This document shows, piece after piece, positions 1-8,553 of a stretch of 64,000 nucleotides of DNA. The stretch covers positions 167,008 through 231,007 of the forward strand of contig NZ_DLHR01000028.1 of the NCBI RefSeq assembly GCF_002483315.1, written 5' to 3'. The stretch comes from Flavobacterium sp. UBA7663 (GTDB lineage: Bacteria > Bacteroidota > Bacteroidia > Flavobacteriales > Flavobacteriaceae). Below the pieces are notes generated by a model. The model was not told where the DNA came from. It was given only the letters and a program-made list of their open reading frames with translations, and did not search any database. Each line of letters starts with the position of its first letter. The stretch's first letter is position 1. The position numbers and the translations under genes were made by a program.

Positions 1-1564
1 CTTCATCACTTGTAAAAGGCATTCTCAACATGATAAAAGCATCCGCTAAACCTTGTACTCCTAATCCAACTGGACGGTGGCGCATGTTTGAGTTTTCTGC
101 TTCTACAACTGGATAGTAATTTCTGTCAATTACTTTATTTAAGTTACGAGTTACGCGTTTTGTTACGTTATATAACAATTCGTGATTGAATGCTCCATTT
201 TCAACAAACATTGGTAACGAAATAGACGCCAAGTTACAAACTGCAATTTCATCTGCAGATGTATATTCCATGATTTCGGTACATAAATTAGACGAACGGA
301 TAGTTCCCAAATTCTTTTGGTTTGATTTTCTGTTCGCTGCATCTTTGTACAACATATATGGTGTTCCTGTTTCAATTTGAGATTCAAGAATTTTTTCCCA
401 TAATTCACGAGCTTTGATGGTTTTTCTACCTTTTCCTTGTGCTTCGTAAGAAAGATATAAAGCTTCAAACTCTTCCCCATAAACATTGTCTAAACCTGGA
501 CATTCGTTTGGACACATCAACGTCCAAGTTGTATCTTCTTCTACACGTTTCATGAATAAATCAGAAGTCCACATTGCGAAGAATAAATCTCTTGCACGCA
601 TTTCTTCTTTACCCGTATTCTTTTTCAAATCTAAAAATTCGAAAATATCAGCATGCCAAGTTTCTAAATAAATAGCGAAACTTCCTTTACGCTTTCCTCC
701 ACCTTGATCTACGTAACGAGCTGTGTCATTGAAAACACGCAACATTGGAACAATTCCGTTTGAAGTTCCGTTTGTTCCACGAATGTATGAACCTGTTGCT
801 CTTACATTGTGAATTGCTAAACCGATTCCTCCGGCTGATTGTGAGATTTTTGCTGTTTGTTTTAACGTATCGTAAATTCCATCAATACTATCATCTTTCA
901 TGGTTAATAAGAAGCAAGATGACATTTGAGGTTTTGGAGTTCCTGCGTTGAATAATGTTGGTGTAGCGTGCGTAAAGAACTTTTTCGACATTAATTCGTA
1001 AGTTTCAATTACTGCTTCTAAATCATTCAAGTGAATTCCAACCGAAACACGCATTAACATGTGTTGTGGACGCTCTACGATTTTTCCGTTGATTCTTAAT
1101 AAATACGAACGCTCTAAGGTTTTAAAACCAAAGTAATCGTAATTAAAATCGCGAGTATATATAATATGAGAATCTAAAAATTCTGCATTGGCTTGAATCA
1201 CTTCGTGTACCTCATCTGAAAGCAAAGGCGCTTCTTGATTGGTTCTTGGATTCACATAGTGATACATTTCACTCATCGTTTCCGAGAATGACTTGTTGGT
1301 GTTTTTATGTAAGTTTGAAATAGCAATTCTTGCCGCTAATTGCGCATAATCTGGGTGAGCAATTGTCATAGAAGCCGCTGTTTCAGCTGCTAAATTATCT
1401 AATTCTGATGTAGTTACTCCGTCATACAATCCTTCAATTACACGCATGGCTACTTTAACAGCATCTACTCTGTCATTTAAACCATAACATAGTTTTTTAA
1501 TTCTATCTGTGATTTTGTCGAACATTACTGGCTCCTTATGGCCATCTCTTTTAACTACATACAT
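1..1564 (-). CDS. nrdA: Ribonucleoside-diphosphate reductase class Ia, large subunit (partial, N-terminal about 521 residues)
   Basis: This gene reduces ribonucleoside diphosphates to deoxyribonucleotides together with the small subunit encoded just upstream. The frame is open from the ATG at 1564 to the window edge, so the C-terminus with the redox-active cysteine tail is missing. The N-terminus begins MYVVKRDGHKEPV, which fits an ATP-cone allosteric domain in the first 90 residues. Further in are SSCFLL, QSAGGIGLAIHNVRATGS (read at about 785-845), NLCTEI and CNLASISLP, all R1 signatures. It follows nrdB on the same strand after a 122-bp gap, so the order is nrdB-nrdA. The small-subunit type and the conserved cysteines make class Ia very likely. 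Confidence 0.96.
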   Translation of the reverse strand, partial: MYVVKRDGHKEPVMFDKITDRIKKLCYGLNDRVDAVKVAMRVIEGLYDGVTTSELDNLAAETAASMTIAHPDYAQLAARIAISNLHKNTNKSFSETMSEMYHYVNPRTNQEAPLLSDEVHEVIQANAEFLDSHIIYTRDFNYDYFGFKTLERSYLLRINGKIVERPQHMLMRVSVGIHLNDLEAVIETYELMSKKFFTHATPTLFNAGTPKPQMSSCFLLTMKDDSIDGIYDTLKQTAKISQSAGGIGLAIHNVRATGSYIRGTNGTSNGIVPMLRVFNDTARYVDQGGGKRKGSFAIYLETWHADIFEFLDLKKNTGKEEMRARDLFFAMWTSDLFMKRVEEDTTWTLMCPNECPGLDNVYGEEFEALYLSYEAQGKGRKTIKARELWEKILESQIETGTPYMLYKDAANRKSNQKNLGTIRSSNLCTEIMEYTSADEIAVCNLASISLPMFVENGAFNHELLYNVTKRVTRNLNKVIDRNYYPVVEAENSNMRHRPVGLGVQGLADAFIMLRMPFTSDE

Positions 1565-1686
1565 ACTTTTTTAGTTTTTTGAAATCAGACAATCCCTTCC
1601 CTGATTTCTGGTTATTTGTAATCTTTTTTTGAATTGAGTTTTACTTCCTAATTCTAACGGAAATATATTTGCTTTTAGTACACCGA

Positions 1687-2664
1687 TTAAAAATCAGCGT
1701 CAAAACTAATTTTACTTGATTCTGAATCGGAGTTCATTACTCCTGCTTTTTGATATTCCGCTACACGTTTTTCAAAGAAATTCGTTTTTCCTTGTAACGA
1801 AATCATGTCCATAAAATCAAATGGATTCGAAGAATTATAAACTCTATCACATCCTAACTCTACTAACAATCTATCCGTTACGAATTCTAAGTATTGAGTC
1901 ATTAAAGTAGCGTTCATTCCAATCAAACTCACTGGAAGCGACTCGGTAATGAATTTTCTTTCAATGCGTAATGCATCAACAATAATTTCTGTGATTCTTT
2001 CTTTTGGTACTTTGTTTACGATGTGATTCGTATGTAAATGAACCGCAAAATCACAATGCATTCCTTCATCACGAGAAATTAATTCGTTTGAGAAGGTTAA
2101 TCCTGGCATTAATCCACGTTTTTTCAACCAATAAATTGAACAGAACGAACCTGAGAAGAAAATTCCTTCCACAGCTGCGAAAGCAATTAATCTTTCCGCA
2201 AATGAATCCGATTCAATCCATTTTAACGCCCAATCTGCTTTTTCTTTAATCGCTGGAAATACTTCAATGGCATGAAACAATTGGTTTTTTTCAGCTTCGT
2301 CTTTTACATACGTATCAATCAACAACGAATAGGTTTCGCTGTGAATGTTTTCCATCATAATTTGGAAACCGTAGAAGAATTTCGCTTCTGGATATTGCAC
2401 TTCGTTAACAAAATTTTCCGCTAAATTTTCGTTTACAATTCCGTCAGACGCAGCAAAGAATGCTAAAATATGTTTGATGAAATATTTTTCATCATCGTTT
2501 AATTTATTGTTCCAATCATTTAAATCGGTATGCAAATCTATTTCTTCTGCTGTCCAAATACACGCTTCTTGTTTTTTGTACCATTCCCATATATCTTGAT
2601 GTTTGATAGGAAAGATTACAAATCGATCTTTATTTTCTTGCAAAATAGGTTCCACTATAGACAT
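1687..2664 (-). CDS. nrdB: Ribonucleoside-diphosphate reductase class Ia, small (radical) subunit
   Basis: This 325-residue protein carries the di-iron tyrosyl radical used by NrdA. The ferritin-like core is visible as FAASDGIVNEN followed by FQIMMENIHSETYSLLIDTY. By family comparison the ligands are D74, E105 and H108 and the radical tyrosine is Y112. The sequence is closer to the eukaryotic R2 subtype than to E. coli NrdB, as usual for Bacteroidota. The C-terminus ends SFDADF, the tail that docks into the large subunit. The gene precedes nrdA on the same strand. A -7 type box lies about 90 bp upstream on the minus strand (2754-2761). Confidence 0.97.
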   Translation of the reverse strand: MSIVEPILQENKDRFVIFPIKHQDIWEWYKKQEACIWTAEEIDLHTDLNDWNNKLNDDEKYFIKHILAFFAASDGIVNENLAENFVNEVQYPEAKFFYGFQIMMENIHSETYSLLIDTYVKDEAEKNQLFHAIEVFPAIKEKADWALKWIESDSFAERLIAFAAVEGIFFSGSFCSIYWLKKRGLMPGLTFSNELISRDEGMHCDFAVHLHTNHIVNKVPKERITEIIVDALRIERKFITESLPVSLIGMNATLMTQYLEFVTDRLLVELGCDRVYNSSNPFDFMDMISLQGKTNFFEKRVAEYQKAGVMNSDSESSKISFDADF

Positions 2665-2753
2665 AGCTATTTGATTTTAAAAATGTTAATGATTGGTTAA
2701 ATTGACTTATTTGGGGATTACAAAGTTTGTCATTTGAAACGAGAAATGAAAGT

Positions 2754-2761
2754 CAAACTTA
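2754..2761 (-). promoter_or_regulatory. Candidate -7 box for nrdBA
   Basis: On the minus strand the sequence reads TAAGTTTG, which fits the Bacteroidota -7 consensus TAnnTTTG. A TTTG that could serve as the -33 element lies 24 bp further upstream (2786-2789), slightly outside the usual 17-23 bp spacing. The leader would be about 80 nt. The motif match is seen directly; its use as a promoter is inferred. Confidence 0.4.
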
Positions 2762-2931
2762 TTCACAATTGGAGTAAGTTTTTAACAAAGTTGAAAATTG
2801 TCAGTAAATTAATATAGGTTTTTAAAGTACTGTAAATCAATAAGTTAAAAACAAATAAAACAACTGTTAAAACCTTGTAAGCGATTGATAAATCAACCTC
2901 TCACAACGATTTTTGAACCATAAAAAATAGA

Positions 2932-3498
2932 TTATTTTTTCAACTCTTTTGCTACTTTGTCTAATTCGTCAAACCATTGTTGTCCGAATTTTCTAACTAG
3001 TGCTTCTTTGACAAATTGATACACTGGAACTCCTAATTCTTGCCCTAACGAACACGCGTCATCACAAATATGCCATTTATGATAATTCACTGCCGCAAAA
3101 TCCGAATATTCTTTAATTCGAATAGGATATAAATGACAAGAAACTGGTTTTTTCCACTCTACAATCCCTTGATTGTAGGCTTGCTCGATTCCACAAAGTG
3201 CCGTTTTTCCGTCAAAAATTACGTAGGCGCAGTCTTTTCCATCGATAAGTGGTGTTTCTAATTCACCAAAATCGGAAACCACGTGCGTTCCTTGTTCTTC
3301 AATGGCTTTAATTCCTTCTGGACGAAGAAAGGGTTTTACTTTTGGAAAAATTTCAGCTAAAATTTTGGTTTCTTCCTCATCTAAAGGAGCACCCGCATCG
3401 CCATCCACACAACAAGCACCTTTACAAGCTGACAAATTGCAAACGAATTCTTTTTCTAAGATTTCTTCGGAAACGATGGTTTTATTTAACTGAAACAT
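2932..3498 (-). CDS. DUF3109 family Cys-rich protein
   Basis: This 188-residue protein has a conserved cysteine pattern: CNLSACKGACC near residues 20-30, then single cysteines in DCAY, ALCGIEQ, VSCHLYPIR and HICDDAC. This arrangement matches DUF3109, a relative of the YkgJ-type zinc/iron cluster proteins. The biochemical role is not established. Metal binding is likely from the cysteines, but which metal cannot be told. It is transcribed alone from a candidate TATCTTTG box at 3519-3526 on the minus strand. Confidence 0.85.
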   Translation of the reverse strand: MFQLNKTIVSEEILEKEFVCNLSACKGACCVDGDAGAPLDEEETKILAEIFPKVKPFLRPEGIKAIEEQGTHVVSDFGELETPLIDGKDCAYVIFDGKTALCGIEQAYNQGIVEWKKPVSCHLYPIRIKEYSDFAAVNYHKWHICDDACSLGQELGVPVYQFVKEALVRKFGQQWFDELDKVAKELKK

Positions 3499-3518
3499 AT
3501 TGGGTTTATTTTAAAGTG

Positions 3519-3526
3519 CAAAGATA
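3519..3526 (-). promoter_or_regulatory. -7 box for the DUF3109 gene
   Basis: The minus strand reads TATCTTTG, an exact TAnnTTTG match, about 21 bp upstream of the ATG. No clear TTG at the -33 position is visible. Confidence 0.45.
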
Positions 3527-3713
3527 CGATTTTGAATTTAGATTTTTGGATTTAAAATTGAGCTTGATATTGGCACGCGGATGAAACAGATTCTAAGAAG
3601 CGCGAATAATGACGGATTTTTTTCAACACAAAGTCTCTCGAAGTTTTGTACAAAGTTTCGCAGAGTTCTTTTTTGGTTGTTTGCTAAAAAACTTGGCGCT
3701 CTTTGTGCTCTTT

Positions 3714-3773
3714 TACGCAGAGATACACCGAGTTTTTGTAATTTTGATTGCGTTGATTAGAGATACACCGAGT
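3714..3773 (+). repeat. Interspersed repeat, family A, copy 1
   Basis: The segment contains GCAGAGATACACCGAG, then a T-rich spacer, then a second AGATACACCGAGT. A copy in the opposite orientation lies at 25900-25958, where the reverse strand reads ACACAGAGATTCATCGAG, a similar spacer, and AGAGATACACAGAG. Both are intergenic. Similar 'cacagag' strings are common in Bacteroidota intergenic DNA; their function is unknown. Confidence 0.6.
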
Positions 3774-3888
3774 CCGAAGCTTCGGGATTTGCATTCAAAT
3801 CTTAACATTACTTGAACTTGAACTTGATTTTTGCCCTTGCAATTGATAATGTATCGTTAAATTAAAAACGTTCTTTATTCAATATCCT

Positions 3889-3896
3889 TATATTTG
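3889..3896 (+). promoter_or_regulatory. -7 box for the MarC-family gene
   Basis: TATATTTG matches TAnnTTTG exactly and ends 19 bp before the ATG at 3916. A -33 TTG at the right spacing is not obvious. Confidence 0.5.
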
Positions 3897-3915
3897 CACA
3901 AACATTCAGCGTTTT

Positions 3916-4497
3916 ATGGAATTAGGAATCAATTGGAAAGACATTTTTACCATCAGCATGATTTTATTTGCTGTGATTGATATTGTGGGAAGTATTCCTA
4001 TTATTGTGGATTTACGCAGCAAAATGGGTCACATACAATCGGAGAAAGCTTCAATAGTTGCGGCGGTGATTATGATTGCCTTTTTATTTGTGGGTGAAGA
4101 AATTCTGAAATTAATTGGTATTGATGCGAATTCATTTGCTGTTGCCGGTTCGTTTGTATTGTTTTTCCTTGCTTTAGAAATGATTTTAGGCATTCGATTA
4201 TACAAAGAAGACAACCCGAGTACGGCTTCTATTGTTCCCATTGCGTTCCCATTAATTGCTGGTGCTGGAACGATGACAACTATTTTGTCGCTTCGTGCTG
4301 CTTATGACAAAATAAACATTATTATTGCAATTGTTATCAACGTAATTGTAGTCTATGGTGTGTTGAAATCATCAGGGAAAATTGAGCGTTTATTAGGTGT
4401 TAACGGATTAGGCGTTATTCGTAAAATTTTTGGTGTTATTTTATTGGCAATTGCTGTAAAATTATTCGCCGCAAATGTTAAAGGATTATTTATTTAG
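3916..4497 (+). CDS. MarC family integral membrane protein
   Basis: This 193-residue protein is almost entirely hydrophobic, with about six transmembrane segments. It shows family landmarks FFLALEMILG and PIAFPLIAGAGTMTT. MarC proteins (UPF0056) sit in the inner membrane and their substrate is not firmly known; an early link to antibiotic resistance was later doubted. It begins a tight run with a small membrane protein 12 bp downstream and an FAD protein overlapping that by one base. This suggests one transcript, though not a shared function. Confidence 0.88.
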   Translation: MELGINWKDIFTISMILFAVIDIVGSIPIIVDLRSKMGHIQSEKASIVAAVIMIAFLFVGEEILKLIGIDANSFAVAGSFVLFFLALEMILGIRLYKEDNPSTASIVPIAFPLIAGAGTMTTILSLRAAYDKINIIIAIVINVIVVYGVLKSSGKIERLLGVNGLGVIRKIFGVILLAIAVKLFAANVKGLFI

Positions 4498-4509
4498 AAA
4501 TTTATTGAA

Positions 4510-4707
4510 ATGAAAATATTTACTTACGTGGCGGTTGCCATTGCTTTAGCTTTAATTGTTTTTAACCTTTTTCAAATTGATTATAGTAATCCGTTTGAAG
4601 GAAATAGTACTATTGCCATCATTGGTGTTGTTGCTGGAATTTGCGCTATCTTATTATTGGTATTATTGCGTTTTTCAAAAATGATTGAAGAGAAAACAAG
4701 ACAATAA
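4510..4707 (+). CDS. Small two-helix membrane protein, unknown function
   Basis: This 65-residue protein has two hydrophobic segments (about residues 4-20 and 35-57) joined by a short loop containing DYSNPFEGN, and ends in a charged tail. No family with a known function is recognised. Its stop overlaps the next start by one base (TAATG), so translation of the two is probably coupled. Confidence 0.75.
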   Translation: MKIFTYVAVAIALALIVFNLFQIDYSNPFEGNSTIAIIGVVAGICAILLLVLLRFSKMIEEKTRQ

Positions 4708-5315
4708 TGGTCGACGTTTTAATCATTGGCGCTGGAGTTTCAGGCGTTTCGTGTGCTTTGATTTTGGGCTCAGCTCAAAACAAACCGTTTGCAATGGATA
4801 AAAAGATTGCCATTGTGGCGCACCAAAAAGCCTCTTCGTTACAAAATGCCATTTTTAATAACGCTTACGGAATTCCTGCAGGGAAATTAGGAAGTGAATT
4901 ATTGGATGAAAGTTTGAATCATTTAACCAACTCATATCCTCACGTAGAACAAATTCATGGTGAAAAAGTACTTGCTATTTCAGGTGAAGCTGGAAATTTT
5001 ATAGTTACTACCAACAAATCTTCGCTTCAAGCTAAAATTGTAGTGATTGCGATTGGTTCTGGAAATCCTTTTACGATTGAAGGCTTGGAATCGTTTGTAA
5101 TGCCACATCAAAAAGCCGCTCCCGAAAAAAATAGAATTCAGTTAAAAAATACCGACCACTTGGTTACAGAAGGTATTTATGTAGCTGGAGTTTTAGCCGG
5201 ACACAGAAGTCAGTTAAGTATAGCAGCCGGAAGTGGCGCTTCAGTAGCAACGGATATTTTAACGTTGTGGAATAACGGAAATCCGGTGCAGGTGCATGAT
5301 GCTTTGGCGAAATAA
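4707..5315 (+). CDS. Thioredoxin-reductase-like FAD protein, short form
   Basis: The N-terminus VLIIGAGVSGVSCALILG is a dinucleotide-binding Rossmann motif (GxGxxG), and ATDILT with GIYVAGVLAG near the C-terminus is the second FAD contact of the family. At 202 residues it is much shorter than thioredoxin reductase (about 310). It appears to lack the NADPH domain and has no CxxC pair, so it is not a disulfide reductase of the usual kind. A flavin-binding oxidoreductase or degenerate homologue is the safest call. It lies 2 bp from the convergent S41 protease gene. Confidence 0.75.
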   Translation: MVDVLIIGAGVSGVSCALILGSAQNKPFAMDKKIAIVAHQKASSLQNAIFNNAYGIPAGKLGSELLDESLNHLTNSYPHVEQIHGEKVLAISGEAGNFIVTTNKSSLQAKIVVIAIGSGNPFTIEGLESFVMPHQKAAPEKNRIQLKNTDHLVTEGIYVAGVLAGHRSQLSIAAGSGASVATDILTLWNNGNPVQVHDALAK

Positions 5316-5317
5316 TC

Positions 5318-6886
5318 TTACTTACTCAACACCTTATTTACCATATCGTCTTTTTTCAAAATCAATTGGTAATATGCTTTTTCATTAAAAAGTTGACGAA
5401 CAAACTCGGCGTGAAGATAGAATAGCACTTTTTCTTTTTGATTGTCTAAGTTAAAAAGCAATCCGCCTTTTGCCATATATTCTTTGAAGTTATTGAAATA
5501 ATTTCCAGTTCTGATTTCTTTTTCTAAACCTTCGGTGGTAATTTTTTTAAACTTATTTCTGTTTTGATCTAATTGTTCAAAAACAAAATAATTCACTAGT
5601 CCTGATTGCATCAACATCGTTAAACCTTCAGCTCCGTGCGAATCTTCTAACGGCACAAAAATATCTGGCATAATTCCGCCACCGCCATAAACTAATCGGC
5701 CTTTCTTGGTTTTGAATTTTAAACTATCGGCGATTTTGGTTTTATCTTTTTCGTATAATTCGCCACTTTCAAAACGCTTTTCAAATTCGTTAAAGTAGTT
5801 TTCGCCTTTGTCTTCATAAGGTTTTTGAATCGAACGACCAGATGGTGTGTAATATCTTGCCACAGTTAATCGCACAGCCGATCCATCGCCTAATGGCATT
5901 TCGCGTTGTACCAATCCTTTTCCGAAAGAACGTCTTCCAAAAACCAATCCTCTATCATTATCTTGAATGGCTCCTGCTAAAATTTCACTGGCCGAAGCAC
6001 TGTTTTCATTGATTAAAACACTAACTTTTCCCGTTTCAAAAACACCTTTTTCAGTAGCTAAAGTACTTTCGATTTTATCTTTTTTGTTTTTAGTTTTAAC
6101 GATTAGTTCTTTGTTTTTTAGGAATTCATCAGCGATTTTTACTGCCGAATCTAAATAACCACCTCCATTATCTCTAACATCAATAATAATATGACTGGCT
6201 CCCTCGTTTTTCAATTGGGTTAAACCCGATAAAAATTCGTCATAGGTTTTTTCTGCAAAGCGATTTATTTTGATGTAACCTGTAGTTTTATCCACCATTT
6301 GAGCTACATCAACACTCTTAATTGGAATAATGTCGCGGGTAACGTTAACTGCAAATTTTTTCTTTTCGGATTTTCGATAAACGGTTAATTTTACATTAGA
6401 CCCTTGCTCGCCTTTTAAGATGGAAAACAATGTATCGGTTTCTAATTTTTTGTTATACAACTGCAATTTATCGGCGAAAAGAATTCTGTCGCCTGCCTTT
6501 AAACCTGCTTTTTCAGAAGGTCCATTTGGAATAGGTTTTATGATAGCTACCGAATCGTTATACATGTAGAAATTTACACCAATTCCAACGAAATCACCAC
6601 GCATGCTTTGCTCTACGGCTTCCAATTCACTTTTAGGAATATAAACCGAATGTGGGTCCAATTTCTCAAGAATTCCGTTAACTGTTAAATCCACGATAGA
6701 ATCAGTATTTAAACTGTCAACATATTCTTTTTCGATGAAATCGATAAGTTTATTGAGTTTGTTTTTATTGGCATTCTTGCTTAAAAAAGCATTTTCGGTA
6801 GAAGGATTGAGTTTACTTCCCAATAACAAACCCACCGCAACAGCTACTGCGATTACTATTGGAAAATATACCTTATTCATTTTCAT
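5318..6886 (-). CDS. S41 family C-terminal processing peptidase
   Basis: This 522-residue protease has an N-terminal membrane anchor or signal (VIAVAVAVGLLLG), a PDZ domain at about residues 90-180 containing GPSEKAGLKAGDRI, and the S41 catalytic core. The Ser-Lys dyad is readable: S298 in NSASASEI and K323 in SFGKG, at the 25-residue spacing of CtpB. It probably acts in the periplasm, trimming or degrading proteins by their C-termini. Its start lies next to the end of the dCMP deaminase gene (stop at 6888), so the two are probably co-transcribed. A paralogue role specific to one substrate cannot be told. Confidence 0.93.
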   Translation of the reverse strand: MKMNKVYFPIVIAVAVAVGLLLGSKLNPSTENAFLSKNANKNKLNKLIDFIEKEYVDSLNTDSIVDLTVNGILEKLDPHSVYIPKSELEAVEQSMRGDFVGIGVNFYMYNDSVAIIKPIPNGPSEKAGLKAGDRILFADKLQLYNKKLETDTLFSILKGEQGSNVKLTVYRKSEKKKFAVNVTRDIIPIKSVDVAQMVDKTTGYIKINRFAEKTYDEFLSGLTQLKNEGASHIIIDVRDNGGGYLDSAVKIADEFLKNKELIVKTKNKKDKIESTLATEKGVFETGKVSVLINENSASASEILAGAIQDNDRGLVFGRRSFGKGLVQREMPLGDGSAVRLTVARYYTPSGRSIQKPYEDKGENYFNEFEKRFESGELYEKDKTKIADSLKFKTKKGRLVYGGGGIMPDIFVPLEDSHGAEGLTMLMQSGLVNYFVFEQLDQNRNKFKKITTEGLEKEIRTGNYFNNFKEYMAKGGLLFNLDNQKEKVLFYLHAEFVRQLFNEKAYYQLILKKDDMVNKVLSK

Positions 6887-6887
6887 T

Positions 6888-7316
6888 TTAGCTCAAATCT
6901 TCAATTAATTCAACCTCAACACCTGCTTTTCTTAAGAAATCTACACCTGAAGTATCTTTATATTCTTGATGATACACTACTCTTTTGATGCCTGATTGAT
7001 GAATTAGTTTGCTACAATCTTTGCAAGGTGAAAGCGTAATATATAAAGTTGCATCTTCGCAAGATTGTGTAGAACGCGCTACTTTTAAAATCGCATTAGC
7101 CTCTGCATGAAGCACATACCATTTCGTTAGATTATCTTCGTCTTCGCAACAATTTTCAAATCCCGATGGTGTTCCGTTGTAACCATCTGAAATAATCATT
7201 TTATTTTTAACAATAATTGCTCCTACTTTTTTTCGTTGGCAATAAGACAAATTACCCCATTCTTTGGCAATTCGCAAATAAGCTTTATCGTATTTTTCCT
7301 TTTTTTCTTTCTTCAT
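6888..7316 (-). CDS. Deoxycytidylate (dCMP) deaminase family protein
   Basis: This zinc-dependent deaminase makes dUMP for thymidylate synthesis. The zinc/catalytic motif HAEANAI and the later PCKDC are both present, and the N-terminus AYLRIAKEWGNLSYCQRKKVG is typical. I take the ATG at 7316, which overlaps the stop of the upstream gene as TAATG. A TTG four codons earlier would also be open but is less likely. It sits between the HupE-like gene and the S41 protease. Length (142 aa) is normal for the ComEB-type enzymes. Confidence 0.92.
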   Translation of the reverse strand: MKKEKKEKYDKAYLRIAKEWGNLSYCQRKKVGAIIVKNKMIISDGYNGTPSGFENCCEDEDNLTKWYVLHAEANAILKVARSTQSCEDATLYITLSPCKDCSKLIHQSGIKRVVYHQEYKDTSGVDFLRKAGVEVELIEDLS

Positions 7317-7909
7317 TATCGGTTCCAAATTTCGCTTTCAATAATCATTGGCAAAACTACGCCAATTATAAATGCTGACATAACTAAAGCCCAATCTCTT
7401 TTTGAAAAACGGAAAAAAGTTTGCACCACATACGAAATAATTAAAACTACTAACACTACAATAATTTGTGCCGCTTCAATTCCTAATGCGAATTCTAACA
7501 ACGGCAGCAATTTATCAGAAGCATTTCCTGGCAAAATCGTTTTGAAGTAATTAGAAAACCCAAGTCCGTGAATGATTCCGAAAAACAAAGTAACGATAGC
7601 CACAAAAGTGATACTTTCATTTTTAGAGGATTTTCCAGCGGTAAAGAGATGAAAAATAGCGGTTATTAAAATGGTAATTGGAATTAAAAATTCAACCAAA
7701 CTGGCTTTAATTTGAACCACTCCATAAACCGACAATAGCAAAGCTAAGGTGTGTCCAATTGTAAAAAGCGACACTAAAACAAAAACGTTTTTCCAATCTT
7801 TAAAGGCATACGGAATTACCAAAGCCATTAAAAATAAAACGTGGTCGTATGCATTAATATCTAACACATGTTTAAGACCAATATTAAAATACATCCAAAA
7901 TTCTGACAT
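7316..7909 (-). CDS. HupE/UreJ family membrane protein
   Basis: This 197-residue polytopic protein has about six hydrophobic segments. The motifs HVLDINAYDHVLFLMAL near the N-terminus and FGIIHGLGFSNYF in the middle carry the conserved histidines and aspartate of the HupE/UreJ family. Members of that family import nickel or cobalt in other bacteria. No hydrogenase or urease gene is nearby, so the metal here is a guess. Its stop overlaps the deaminase start by one base. Confidence 0.82.
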   Translation of the reverse strand: MSEFWMYFNIGLKHVLDINAYDHVLFLMALVIPYAFKDWKNVFVLVSLFTIGHTLALLLSVYGVVQIKASLVEFLIPITILITAIFHLFTAGKSSKNESITFVAIVTLFFGIIHGLGFSNYFKTILPGNASDKLLPLLEFALGIEAAQIIVVLVVLIISYVVQTFFRFSKRDWALVMSAFIIGVVLPMIIESEIWNR

Positions 7910-8018
7910 AACTACAATTTATTTGGGGATTTTCAAACTTACGATTTATTTTTAAATCAAAACAAATTCTATATCACAAAACCTTGTGAAATTGTTTCAA
8001 AAAAATAGATTTTTTGTG

Positions 8019-8026
8019 TAATTTTG
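8019..8026 (+). promoter_or_regulatory. -7 box for the TerB-like gene
   Basis: TAATTTTG matches TAnnTTTG and ends 21 bp before the ATG at 8048. A TTG lies 24 bp upstream (7992-7994), one base outside the usual spacing. The box overlaps an upstream in-frame TTG at 8024, which argues that TTG is not the start. Confidence 0.55.
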
Positions 8027-8047
8027 CATAAAATTAAAACAATCAAC

Positions 8048-8479
8048 ATGTCAATTTCAGATTTATTCGATAGCGGTTTTAGAAATAGAAACAAAGGTCA
8101 TTTTTCAGCCATTGTAAGAGTGGCGTTATCTGATGGAACTATTACTCCTGAAGAAAAAAAATTCTTAGATAAATTAGCTATTAAATTAGAAATTTCTCAA
8201 GCAGAATATGAGGAAATTTTAGAAAATCCATTAAAATACCCAGTTAATCCACCGTTAATGCATGCGCACCGTTTAGAGCGTTTATATGATTTAGCAAGAA
8301 TGGTATATGCTGATGATGTTTTAGGAGAAAAACAACAAGATTTATTAACACGTTTTGCTTTAGCTTTAGGCTTTACAGCAGGAAACGTAGGTTATATCGT
8401 AGATAAAGCTTTAAAATTAGTAGATATGAATGTGGATTTAGACACGTTCACTTACGAAATGCAACACATGAATAGATAA
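8048..8479 (+). CDS. TerB-like domain protein
   Basis: This 143-residue all-helical protein resembles TerB/DjlA-N domains: VRVALSDGTITPEEKKFLDKLA is the paired acidic helix signature, repeated more loosely as YADDVLGEKQQDLLTRFA. TerB domains bind divalent metal and are linked to membrane stress and tellurite resistance, but single-domain copies in Flavobacteriaceae have no assigned role. It is a single-gene unit with its own promoter box and terminator. The start at 8048 was chosen over a TTG at 8024, which falls inside the promoter. Confidence 0.82.
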   Translation: MSISDLFDSGFRNRNKGHFSAIVRVALSDGTITPEEKKFLDKLAIKLEISQAEYEEILENPLKYPVNPPLMHAHRLERLYDLARMVYADDVLGEKQQDLLTRFALALGFTAGNVGYIVDKALKLVDMNVDLDTFTYEMQHMNR

Positions 8480-8500
8480 TTCAAACTGTTTTAAAATATA

Positions 8501-8536
8501 AAAGCACAAATTCTAATGAGTTTGTGCTTTTTTTAT
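8501..8536 (+). terminator. Rho-independent terminator after the TerB-like gene
   Basis: AAAGCACAAA and TTTGTGCTTT form a 10-bp stem around a 10-nt loop, followed by a T run. Confidence 0.85.
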
Positions 8537-8553
8537 TTTGTTATACTAAGAAT

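Larger units (their letters stand above)
3499..3915. other. 417-bp gene-free region with repeat sequence
   Basis: No convincing gene is present; the short open frames here have no recognisable protein character. The region holds the DUF3109 promoter at its left end. It also carries two copies of AGATACACCGAGT 40 bp apart, a small palindrome around TCCGAAGCTTCGGGA, CTTGAACTTGAACTTG repeats with the tail TGATTTTTGCCCTTG, and the MarC-gene -7 box at the right end. Confidence 0.7.

Noticed and set aside
163..486. A 107-codon minus-strand frame
   Set aside because: It lies in another frame of nrdA, whose own frame is fully open and matches the family.
3609..3815. A 68-codon frame in the gene-free region after the DUF3109 gene
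   Set aside because: It runs through repeat sequence and shows no signal, motif or ribosome site.
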